Shown here: positions 43,007 to 49,840 of the stretch, in pieces
Numbering within the stretch: position 1 is the first letter of the stretch
Layout of the letters: each line of letters begins with the position of its first letter
Source: Candidatus Gastranaerophilales bacterium
GTDB taxonomy: Bacteria > Cyanobacteriota > Vampirovibrionia > Gastranaerophilales > Gastranaerophilaceae
DNA length: 49,840 nt
NCBI GenBank assembly: GCA_905234915.1
Contig: CAJOJP010000020.1
Coordinates: 1-49,840, forward strand
Direction: 5' to 3'
Program-made: the position numbers and the translations under genes
The notes under the pieces: generated by a model
Seen by the model: only the letters and a program-made list of their open reading frames with translations
Database searches by the model: none
What the model was told of the DNA's origin: nothing

Positions 43007-45994
43007 TTATAAATTTATAACTACAGCGAAGAAATACATAGCTGCTTTAAGCGGGCTGTCAGTGAGTATTGGACTTTTTTCTCCTTCAAATGTTTCATTA
43101 ATACTTTGTAACACAATTTCATCAACCTCCTCTGAACCGCTTGATTGTGTAATAATAACTTTGCGTAAATTTCGGTTATTATCAATTGCGAATTTAGCTG
43201 TTACCTGATTTTTAGGCGGTATTTCAGTTACTGCCATTATATTATTTTTTAAGTTTTGTTTAAGTTTATTATCTACATTTTGTAAATATTTTTTAAAAGC
43301 TCTGTCGCTGAATAATTCTGCTTCGCATTTCCAGTTAACACCTCTTAAAGTAATCAAATTTCTGCCGGAAGAAAGTGCTTTTGTTATTGCTTTATTAATA
43401 TCGCTGTTGTTTTGAGGTGATTTATATTTATTTACGCTTTCTTGTGTATCAAATGGTATTTCAATATTGGTATCAGAAGCTTTACCGGAGGAATTTTTAT
43501 CTGTTTCCGTATTATAGGATTTAAGAGGTATTGTCTTTATTGGCACGGTTCCGATTTCTATATCGTCGTTTATCTCTGTATCATCTTGAGGAATAATGAT
43601 ATCATTTTCATTTTTTTGTGTATCAAATAAATCATTTTCCTGTGTACTAATTATCTCATCCTGTTCAATTTCTTTATCCGCATTAAAAGTTCCTATATTG
43701 AAAGTATCTTTATTTTTAATAAAAAAAAATGCGCTTATTCCTGATATTATAAGTAATGCAGCTATTATTCCAATTATAATCAATATATTTTTAAATGAAG
43801 ATTTTTTGGAATTTTCATCATTCATTTCGTCGTCTCCTTCCTCGTCATCATCATCTTCTTCATCTTCATCATCATCATCTTCTTCATCATCTTCATCATC
43901 ATCATCTTCTTCATCATCTTCATCTTCTTCTTCGTTATATTCGTTATCTTCTTCGTAATTGTTTATCGAATTATTTTCATTGTTGTCGTTGTTAGTATTG
44001 TCATTTTCAATATCAGTAATTTTATGTTCTTCAAAATCATTTTCAGATGAAGTTAAATCTTTATTTTCATCTAATTCGGTGTCGCAACCTTTCGTCGCAT
44101 CAACCGAGCCGTACGGTTGTTCATCTTTTAAAGTCACCGCTTCCAAATTTCGCTCACATTCCTTATCACAAAATTTGCTCGGGCATTCTTCTTCAATTTT
44201 ATTGCCTTCAAAATCATTCAAGTTTTCGTTTATTGCGTCAGGAGATTTTTCAATTTCCGGATAATTTTCGGATAGTTCATTATTAGCTGTAGATTCGGAG
44301 GAATCAGTATATTCATCGTACTTGTTATTCTGCTCCGTTTTGTATTCGGACTCTTTGATATTATCAGAATCAGCTTCGATAGAAGCTAATATGCTATTAT
44401 CATTTGTATTTTCTTCCGTAATAGGTTTTAATTCATCAGTTGTATCAATTTCAGAAGTGATATCTTCATTTTTAATTTTTTGAGTTAAAGTATTTTCTTG
44501 ATTAGGTTCAGGTGATTTTTCCTGTTCTTGAGCGTTTGTATTATTATTAACCGGCATAGTGGAATATGAAATTTCCTCTTGTTCTCTTGTTTCACGTTCT
44601 AAGGCACCGTCTATAAACATCTGGTCTAAAATATCAAGTTCATCTAAACTGTCTGTTTGTGAAGAAGTTTCTTCTTTTAAAGTTTCCTCGTACAGTTCTT
44701 CGTTATTTTGTACCGAGTTATTTTCAGTTAATTTTTGTTCCTTTTCATTTAAATCGTTTTCTTTTTTATTAATGTTTCCGGTTCCGTCAGTACCTGTAAT
44801 GTATGAATAAATGGGATTACCGTGTTCATCGTAGTCTGTTATAATTTTTTGTACATTTTCTTCTGTTGCTTCTGTTTTATTTTGATGTTCGGAATTTTTC
44901 TCCGAACCTTCTTCAATTATTTCTGTATCTTCTTTTATATAATCGTCATGTATCAATTCAATATTGCCGGATTTGTTATCACTAAATAATTCATCCAGAA
45001 GATCATCTTCCCTGGGATTTTTTTCAATATTTTCCGTATTATTTTTTTGTTCTGAATTTGGAATATCAGGAACAAAATCCATTTTTGTTTCATCCTGAAT
45101 GAAATTATCAGTGTCTAAAATTGAAGAAGTTTTAGCATCAAGCGGTTTTGATACATAATTCTTAGAAATTTCATCGGTATTGGAGTCTGTAAAATTGTCC
45201 TGAGTATTATTATCATCATCAAAATATATTGTTTCTTCTTTTCCTTTGTAGTTTTCATTCTCAGCAGCATCTGCTCCTATTATATAAAGAGTTTGATCAT
45301 TGAAAATTTCCGGGTAATCTGCAGCATGGCAGCTTACCATTTCAAATCCGGTAAAGCAGCAAAATTCGGTTCTGCAATCAGGACAGCTAAACATGTGTTT
45401 TAATAATTCGATTTTTCCCTGACTACCTATTTCATTATCAATAAGACTCAAATATTTTTCGTGAAAAATATCGTGAGCTTTTTCATCAAAAATTTGTTCT
45501 TTTGGTTCTTTTACAAACTCTAAAAATTCATTAAGAGAAGTAAGATTTTGGGTATTAACTTTGTAATAGCGGGAATCCAAAGGTTCCGGATTTATTTGAG
45601 AAGTATTTATAAAGCCTGTTAATTCAGCTTTTTTGAGTAATATATCAACGGAAATAACGGCATAGAAATCCGGAACAATACTATTTTCATAGTGTACCGA
45701 TGGTATTAGGACAAAATTATCATCATTTGTTATACGAACGTCTATGTGATAGTTATTGACGTAAAAATCAGCAATTTCAAATTGTTCGCATAAAAAAGGA
45801 GTGCGATACATAGTCATGGAATTTTGAACTTTAACGTCGGCAAATTTTTTTAAAAATGATGCTAAAGCAAACAAAGACATAATTGCAGCATTTGCTCTTT
45901 TCCTTTGGTATTGCTCTTTTATCAATGACGAATAAATTCTGGCATAACTGTGTGCTTTATCATCTAATATTAACAACTCTTTATTTCCGTTCAT
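43007..45994 (-). CDS. Putative transmembrane anti-sigma factor: DUF1822-like, ZAS motif, TonB-C domain
   Basis: A 995-aa protein with four parts. (1) Residues 1-135 resemble the cyanobacterial DUF1822 family (ANAAIMSLFALASFLKKF, FEIADFYVNNYHIDVRI, FYAVISVDILLKKAELTGFI). (2) H200-x3-C204-x2-C207 (KHMFSCPDC) is the zinc anti-sigma pattern. (3) Residues 240-730 are an extremely acidic linker ending in an almost pure Asp/Glu stretch. (4) One membrane helix (736-760, ILIIIGIIAALLIISGISAF) is followed by a periplasmic part with a TonB/TolA-like C-terminal domain (about 905-995, QVTAKFAIDNNRNLRKVIIT with SSGSEEVDEIVLQSI). With the sigma-like gene 143 bases downstream, a membrane sensor that holds the sigma factor is the natural model. 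Confidence 0.6.
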   Translation of the reverse strand: MNGNKELLILDDKAHSYARIYSSLIKEQYQRKRANAAIMSLFALASFLKKFADVKVQNSMTMYRTPFLCEQFEIADFYVNNYHIDVRITNDDNFVLIPSVHYENSIVPDFYAVISVDILLKKAELTGFINTSQINPEPLDSRYYKVNTQNLTSLNEFLEFVKEPKEQIFDEKAHDIFHEKYLSLIDNEIGSQGKIELLKHMFSCPDCRTEFCCFTGFEMVSCHAADYPEIFNDQTLYIIGADAAENENYKGKEETIYFDDDNNTQDNFTDSNTDEISKNYVSKPLDAKTSSILDTDNFIQDETKMDFVPDIPNSEQKNNTENIEKNPREDDLLDELFSDNKSGNIELIHDDYIKEDTEIIEEGSEKNSEHQNKTEATEENVQKIITDYDEHGNPIYSYITGTDGTGNINKKENDLNEKEQKLTENNSVQNNEELYEETLKEETSSQTDSLDELDILDQMFIDGALERETREQEEISYSTMPVNNNTNAQEQEKSPEPNQENTLTQKIKNEDITSEIDTTDELKPITEENTNDNSILASIEADSDNIKESEYKTEQNNKYDEYTDSSESTANNELSENYPEIEKSPDAINENLNDFEGNKIEEECPSKFCDKECERNLEAVTLKDEQPYGSVDATKGCDTELDENKDLTSSENDFEEHKITDIENDNTNNDNNENNSINNYEEDNEYNEEEDEDDEEDDDDEDDEEDDDDEDEEDDDDEEGDDEMNDENSKKSSFKNILIIIGIIAALLIISGISAFFFIKNKDTFNIGTFNADKEIEQDEIISTQENDLFDTQKNENDIIIPQDDTEINDDIEIGTVPIKTIPLKSYNTETDKNSSGKASDTNIEIPFDTQESVNKYKSPQNNSDINKAITKALSSGRNLITLRGVNWKCEAELFSDRAFKKYLQNVDNKLKQNLKNNIMAVTEIPPKNQVTAKFAIDNNRNLRKVIITQSSGSEEVDEIVLQSINETFEGEKSPILTDSPLKAAMYFFAVVINL

Positions 45995-46089
45995 AAAATT
46001 CTCCCTGAAATACCTCTAATTAATATGATGGCAATAAAAAAAAAAATATTCCAAAACAAGAAAAAAATATATTATTTGTATGATTTTTA

Positions 46090-46098
46090 TGTTATAAT
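46090..46098 (+). promoter_or_regulatory. Extended -10 promoter
   Basis: TGT followed by TATAAT (46093-46098), 141 bases before the ATG of the small membrane protein. No matching -35 is obvious. The long leader between them contains no recognisable RNA element. Confidence 0.5.
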
Positions 46099-46239
46099 AA
46101 AAAGGTCTTTTTTCTTGAGAAATGGGATAAAGAAGGAATATATGATAATATTAAATTTTGTAAAGAAAATTTGAAATTAATAACAATAATTCAAATTTAG
46201 GTGTTTTATAAAGGCAGAAAGTGTTAAAAGGAGGTATAT

Positions 46240-46746
46240 ATGTTAGTTAGTCCCGTGAATTTTTCAGGTGCTGCAGCAACAAATTTTCAGGATAAAATAA
46301 AACAGCCGCAGGCTTATGTAAGGCAAGATGCTCCTATGGCATCGACGCAGCTCAATGCAGAGGAAGAAAAAAGCAGTATCGGTAAAATAGCGGCAGGTGT
46401 ATTAGGTGCTGCTGCTTTAGTTGCCGTTGGTTTAGGTGTAGGGAAAAAATGTAATGCATTTGATCCCGGAAGAAATCAAACATTTAATAAAGTAAAAGAA
46501 TATTTGGATGTAGGCGGTGAACATGTACTTAATGCAGCCGGAATGGTGTTAAATAAATTAAATTCTGCAAAAGATGCGGTTGTAGGATTTTTCTCAAAAG
46601 ATAGCGCAGGTGCAACGCGTAGAACAGCAGATAATGCGGGAAGCAGAACGGCGGAGGAAGTACGTAGAACTGCAAATGAAACTGCTGGCAGTGCAGCTGA
46701 TAATACTTTAAATAATGCAGCCGGAACTACGGCGGTTGCAACTTAA
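46240..46746 (+). CDS. Small membrane-associated hypothetical protein
   Basis: A 168-aa protein with a very strong RBS (AAAAGGAGG) and so probably well expressed. The N-terminus MLVSPVNFSGAAATNFQDKI is polar. One hydrophobic helix (about residues 48-68, IGKIAAGVLGAAALVAVGLG) is followed by GKKCNAF. The C-terminal half is amphipathic and rich in Ala, Asn, Thr and Arg (TADNAGSRTAEEVRRTANET), possibly coiled coil. Family and role unknown. A shared hairpin separates it from the converging glycosyltransferase gene. Confidence 0.6.
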   Translation: MLVSPVNFSGAAATNFQDKIKQPQAYVRQDAPMASTQLNAEEEKSSIGKIAAGVLGAAALVAVGLGVGKKCNAFDPGRNQTFNKVKEYLDVGGEHVLNAAGMVLNKLNSAKDAVVGFFSKDSAGATRRTADNAGSRTAEEVRRTANETAGSAADNTLNNAAGTTAVAT

Positions 46747-46771
46747 AAAGTTATAAAAGTAAAATATGAAA

Positions 46772-46810
46772 ATACAAAAAGGATTAGAATTTATATAATC
46801 CTTTTTGTAT
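46772..46810. terminator. Bidirectional terminator, 15-bp perfect stem
   Basis: ATACAAAAAGGATTA / TAATCCTTTTTGTAT with a 9-base loop. It serves the small membrane protein gene and overlaps the last codons and stop of the converging glycosyltransferase gene. Confidence 0.85.
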
Positions 46811-47671
46811 GTCGTTTTTAACTTCTTGAATAATGTTGTGAGATATATTAAATTTTTCAATATATTTTGTTCCTGCAATTTCAATTGCACTTAATACATT
46901 ATCAGTATTGTAAGAATTGAAAGGAAAACCGGTCATGAGTTCTTTTATTTTTTTTATTTCATATTCGTTTAAAAATCTTTTTAATAGACCTGTTTTTGTA
47001 TTTTCGGCATTATAAATTTGTATATTTTGAGTTTCTTTTATATCTGTTATTCTTTTTTTATGCATACGGTATTTTACCAGAATTTCAGGTAAATTTGATA
47101 TTTGCCCGAAGGCTTCTATGATTTGTTTATAAAAATCATAGTCCTGAGAACATTGTTTATTTATATCGTAATTAATACCTTTTTTTAGCATAAAAGATTT
47201 TCTGTATATAATTGAAGAGTGGCAGATAGGATTATAAAAATTCATAAGAAAACTGATTTTATCTTTATCTGTATCAAAAACCCAGGAGGGTCGTGCATTT
47301 TCACCGAAAGTTTCAATAAAGCTTCCGGATAATGCTATATTTTTATTATTTTCCATAAAATCAATCTGTTTTTGCAGTTTATCATATAGCCATATATCAT
47401 CATCATCTATATGGGCAATATATTCACCTTCTGCAAGATTTTGCGCATTATGATAATTAAAGGTGCATCCTGAGTTATGTTTATTTTTATATATTTTTAA
47501 TCTTTTATCATTATAATTTTTTAAAAAGTCTAATGTATTATCCTGAGAATTGTCATCGATAATAATAAATTCAAAATTTTTAAAATTTTGATGAAGAACA
47601 GATTCAAAAGCATCTTTTAAAAGATTTTCTCTGTTATATGTACTCATAATTACGGAAACCAGAGGTGTCAT
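46784..47671 (-). CDS. GT2-family glycosyltransferase
   Basis: A 295-aa GT-A glycosyltransferase: VSVIMSTYNRENLLKDAFES, FIIIDDNSQDNTLDF, and the metal-binding YIAHIDDDDIWLYDKLQKQI. QDYDFYKQI follows in the acceptor region. Layout closely resembles the gene at 4627-5463. There are no membrane helices. It starts 15 nt after the LOG-family gene and lies in the ldcA-LOG-GT row on the minus strand. Confidence 0.87.
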   Translation of the reverse strand: MTPLVSVIMSTYNRENLLKDAFESVLHQNFKNFEFIIIDDNSQDNTLDFLKNYNDKRLKIYKNKHNSGCTFNYHNAQNLAEGEYIAHIDDDDIWLYDKLQKQIDFMENNKNIALSGSFIETFGENARPSWVFDTDKDKISFLMNFYNPICHSSIIYRKSFMLKKGINYDINKQCSQDYDFYKQIIEAFGQISNLPEILVKYRMHKKRITDIKETQNIQIYNAENTKTGLLKRFLNEYEIKKIKELMTGFPFNSYNTDNVLSAIEIAGTKYIEKFNISHNIIQEVKNDIQKGLYKF

Positions 47672-47686
47672 TGTTCAACCTGTAAA

Positions 47687-48268
47687 TTAGTATTTTATAA
47701 TTGGGGCAATAGGTTTATAATTTTCTATATATAAAAACATATCATCAATACTTTCAGAGATATGGTAAAGCTCTTTTGTTTTTTCCTGTGCAAATTTATA
47801 TTCATAAACCGTATCAAACATTTTAAACATGTTGTTATAGAAATTGTCAAAATTTAAAAAAATTATAGGTTTATTATGATAACCCAATTGTTTTGAAACT
47901 ATAATTTCAAAAATTTCTTCAAAAGTTCCAAACCCTCCCGGAGCCGCAACAAAAATATCTGCATATTTTTCCATTACAGCTTTACGTTCACGCATATCTT
48001 TCGTAATTATATTTTCAGAAAATTCAAGATTTTTTAATCCGTAAGAAGCAATAATTTCAGGAATAACACCTATAACATGCGAACCGTTATTTTGTGCATT
48101 TGAGGCAATAACCCCCATCATACCGATTGTAGTTCCGCCATATACCATATTATAATTATTTTCAGCTATTTTTTCCCCTAATTCTTTTGCAAAGGTATAA
48201 AATTTTTCAGACAAGTTATTGCTGGAAGAGCAATAAACGCAAATTCTTTTTTTATTTTCCACTTTCAT
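47687..48268 (-). CDS. LOG family protein (TIGR00730-type Rossmann fold)
   Basis: About 193 aa. The hallmark PGGFGTFEEIFE nucleotide-binding motif, the preceding MRERKAVMEKYADIFVAAPG and the N-terminal RICVYCSSSNNLSEKF identify the LOG/'lysine decarboxylase-like' family. Its members hydrolyse cytokinin-type or other nucleoside 5'-monophosphates to base and ribose 5-phosphate. The frame is open to an ATG at 48310 that overlaps ldcA; I chose the ATG at 48268 (MKVENKKRICVY) because AAAGAAAG precedes it and the resulting length fits the family. Confidence 0.85.
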   Translation of the reverse strand: MKVENKKRICVYCSSSNNLSEKFYTFAKELGEKIAENNYNMVYGGTTIGMMGVIASNAQNNGSHVIGVIPEIIASYGLKNLEFSENIITKDMRERKAVMEKYADIFVAAPGGFGTFEEIFEIIVSKQLGYHNKPIIFLNFDNFYNNMFKMFDTVYEYKFAQEKTKELYHISESIDDMFLYIENYKPIAPIIKY

Positions 48269-48290
48269 ACAAAATCTTTCTTTTTTATTT

Positions 48291-49202
48291 TTAAATAACA
48301 TAACTATCAAGAAGCTTTATTTTAGCACTTTCAGCATCAAATTCAGCCTCAATACCGACAGGAACAGTATCTTTTAATTTATCGTGAGTTATTTTAAATC
48401 CTTTTACAACAGGAATATTAAACTTTAGAGCAAATTCCATAATTATTTCGTTTAGTATTTCCGAATTTTCGATATTTAAAAAATCACCAAGAGCGATACC
48501 TTTCACATTCTTTGCAAATTCTTTTATATTAAAAAGCTGAGTAAGCATTCTATCTATTTTATAAACAGGTTCGTTTAAATCTTCAGCGAAAAGAATTATA
48601 TCCGAATCAGGTATAAAATCAAGACCGCATAATGAGCATAGAGAGGAAAGATTTCCGCCCCAAAGAATTCCTTTTGCTTTGCCCGTATTATAAAATACGG
48701 GATTTGGGGCAATAAATTCTTTTGATATGCCCTGCAGTGTATCATAAAAGCTTTGAATTGTATAATTTTCCAAATCCGAACCGAAATCACCGTTAGCCAT
48801 AGGTGAGTGGAAAGTTATTAATCCGGTTTTTTTGTATATTGCAGCTAAAAGTATTGTAATATCGGAATATCCTGCAAAAATTTTTGGATTTTTTGCAATT
48901 ATATTCCAGTCAATTTTATCAAGGAGTCTGATTGTACCGAAACCGCCACGGGCGCATAAAATTGCTTTTATGTCTTCATTGGCGAAAAAACTATGAAGTT
49001 CTTTTACGCAATCATCATCACTATTACCGGCCATATACCTGTGAGAAGTTTTACAAGTGTCAGATATTACAACTTTAAAACCGCACATTTCAAAATAAGA
49101 GGCGGCATTTTGAATTTTTTCATATTCTTTTATTTTACCTGATACGGCTAATATACCTATTGTATCTCCTTTTTGAAGTTTGTTTGGTTTAATTATTTTC
49201 AT
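48291..49202 (-). CDS. ldcA: LD-carboxypeptidase (muramoyltetrapeptide carboxypeptidase)
   Basis: A 303-aa serine peptidase of the S66 family that removes the terminal D-Ala from tetrapeptides during murein recycling. The nucleophile elbow is GYSDIT (Ser113), preceded by ILCARGGFGTIRLL. Glu in LFAEDLNEP and His in FKITHDKLKD complete the catalytic triad. There is no signal peptide, so it is cytoplasmic. It is the first gene of a minus-strand row with the LOG-family and glycosyltransferase genes. Confidence 0.88.
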   Translation of the reverse strand: MKIIKPNKLQKGDTIGILAVSGKIKEYEKIQNAASYFEMCGFKVVISDTCKTSHRYMAGNSDDDCVKELHSFFANEDIKAILCARGGFGTIRLLDKIDWNIIAKNPKIFAGYSDITILLAAIYKKTGLITFHSPMANGDFGSDLENYTIQSFYDTLQGISKEFIAPNPVFYNTGKAKGILWGGNLSSLCSLCGLDFIPDSDIILFAEDLNEPVYKIDRMLTQLFNIKEFAKNVKGIALGDFLNIENSEILNEIIMEFALKFNIPVVKGFKITHDKLKDTVPVGIEAEFDAESAKIKLLDSYVI

Positions 49203-49265
49203 TTTGACCTCTTTATTTTATAAACCGAATACACAGCTGAGGGGTAGTATCATATATGTAATTAC

Positions 49266-49303
49266 TGATAGTATATAAAAAACATTGTAATAAAATACTA
49301 TCA
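49266..49303. repeat. Inverted repeat upstream of ldcA
   Basis: TGATAGTAT (49266-49274) and ATACTATCA (49295-49303), a perfect 9-bp repeat with a 20-base centre, 64 bases upstream of the ldcA start. It may be an operator or part of a promoter structure. Confidence 0.35.
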
Positions 49304-49339
49304 TTAAATTTATCCCTGTGCAATTAAATAGGAGCAGAA

Positions 49340-49420
49340 ATGCGCATTATGCGCACCGGAGGGTATTGTATTGAATTAGTAATATGTCAAGTTTATAAAG
49401 ATTTGTTTACAAAATCTTGA
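49340..49420 (+). CDS. Possible 26-aa ORF with good RBS
   Basis: ATG with GGAG 5 nt upstream, encoding MRIMRTGGYCIELVICQVYK and six more residues. The ATGCGCATTATGCGCAC context is an internal repeat. It could be a leader peptide or chance. No promoter is assigned. Confidence 0.25.
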   Translation: MRIMRTGGYCIELVICQVYKDLFTKS

Positions 49421-49437
49421 AAATTTAAAAAAAATAC

Positions 49438-49466
49438 TTGCAATTAAAATTTTTTTGAATTATATT
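49438..49466 (+). promoter_or_regulatory. Promoter, possible rrn P1
   Basis: TTGCAA (49438-49443), exact 17-base spacer, TATATT (49461-49466). The transcript would start near 49473 and read into the structured leader described next. Confidence 0.6.
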
Positions 49467-49473
49467 ACGGAAG

Positions 49474-49588
49474 CGGGCATTAACCGAGAAGGGCAAAAAA
49501 ATGAAGCTGCAATTGTTGCAGTTAAGTAAAAGCTCTATAGTCTGGATAATTTAAATGATATAGTCAGCCCGAAATAGCACAATTGGTG
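49474..49588 (+). ncRNA. Structured leader RNA, possible attenuator
   Basis: CGGGC (49474-49478) can pair with GCCCG (49567-49571) and encloses a CTGCAA-TTG-TTGCAG hairpin (49507-49521). Directly after comes AATAGCAC-AATTG-GTGCTATT, a perfect 8-bp hairpin, without a strong T-run. Within it an ATG at 49501 with GAAGGG upstream opens a 17-codon ORF (MKLQLLQLSKSSIVWII). It matches no riboswitch class I can name by eye. Confidence 0.35.
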
Positions 49589-49643
49589 CTATTGTATTGA
49601 AAAGTTTACTTCAAAAGACAAATACAAATAAAAATAAAAAGTA

Positions 49644-49671
49644 TTGACAATAAAAATTGAAGTGCTAAGAT
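49644..49671 (+). promoter_or_regulatory. Strong promoter, probable rRNA operon P2
   Basis: Consensus TTGACA (49644-49649), 16-base spacer, TAAGAT (49666-49671) with TGC extension. The leader downstream to the window end has no coding frame and resembles rRNA operon leaders (ACATTGACAAAAGAATATGA). A 16S gene is expected beyond the window; that is inference. Confidence 0.6.
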
Positions 49672-49840
49672 ACAGAATGTCGCTAAATGAATGCGATTTT
49701 TAATTTCAGAAGCAGATGAAGTCGAGAAATGGTAAGATGGATTTCTGCTGAGAAGAAATAGAACATTGACAAAAGAATATGAAGAACGAAGAAATACCTG
49801 TTGATTTTAAAAAAATGAATTAACGGACAGCGAAAATGCG

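Noticed and set aside
43596..43958. Ser-rich 120-aa frame on the plus strand
   Set aside because: It is the antisense image of the Asp/Glu tract of the 995-aa gene; no RBS and pure low complexity.
49766..49771. Third TTGACA in the presumed rRNA leader
   Set aside because: No acceptable -10 hexamer at 16-18 bases downstream; it more likely belongs to the leader sequence.

Overview
The window is AT-rich and gene-dense. Several genes point to the non-photosynthetic sister lineage of Cyanobacteria (Melainabacteria/Vampirovibrionia, probably a gut Gastranaerophilales-type organism): a Ycf45-like AAA ATPase with a C-terminal R3H motif, a four-repeat ribosomal protein S1 of cyanobacterial length, and a membrane protein whose N-terminus resembles the cyanobacterial DUF1822 family. 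The taxonomic call is inference from gene content. No photosynthesis genes are present.

Layout. 1-8.4 kb: spermidine-synthase-like methyltransferase, a 67-aa ORF and tRNA-Gln(CUG) on the minus strand, a degenerate rhodanese, glycosyltransferases, the Ycf45-like ATPase, a P1B-type metal ATPase and FabI. 8.4-18.5 kb: HemW and S1, a two-partner-secretion-type exoprotein, then a minus-strand block of UvrC, a 936-aa protein with kinase-like and ADP-ribosyltransferase-like domains, and two tiny paralogous ORFs. 18.6-20.9 kb: a small phage-like or accessory island with two small membrane ORFs (one frameshifted), divergent HTH regulators, a TupA-like ATP-grasp gene and a Cys-rich small ORF with an in-frame TAA. 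20.9-25.4 kb: PheA, phosphoglucomutase and PriA. 25.5-26.8 kb: a second, decayed copy of the ATP-grasp/Cys-rich cassette, abutting a 5'-truncated HTH gene. 26.8-30.1 kb: SurE, AroB, AroK and TpiA. 30.2-38.6 kb: glycosyltransferases, an ACT/UPF0210/TPR operon, a regulator with four GntR-type winged helices, several small ORFs, a secreted VWA protein and an acyltransferase. 38.7-46 kb: a three-gene signalling block of putative membrane anti-sigma protein, sigma-like factor and zinc-ribbon STAND ATPase. 46.2-49.2 kb: a small membrane protein, a glycosyltransferase, a LOG-family enzyme and LD-carboxypeptidase. 49.2-49.84 kb: no large gene, but two good promoters and a structured leader that look like the start of an rRNA operon whose 16S gene would lie just beyond the window.

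Best candidates for something undescribed are: (1) the 936-aa kinase-like/ADP-ribosyltransferase-like protein with its two co-directional SLAEEN-motif mini-proteins; (2) the twice-occurring ATP-grasp plus Cys-rich leader-peptide-like cassette, both copies carrying the same short repeat at the same internal site; (3) the DUF1822-like/ZAS/TonB-C membrane protein next to a sigma factor and a zinc-ribbon STAND ATPase; (4) the tetra-GntR regulator. Five glycosyltransferases are scattered as singletons, all on the minus strand, which suggests a dispersed surface-glycan repertoire.
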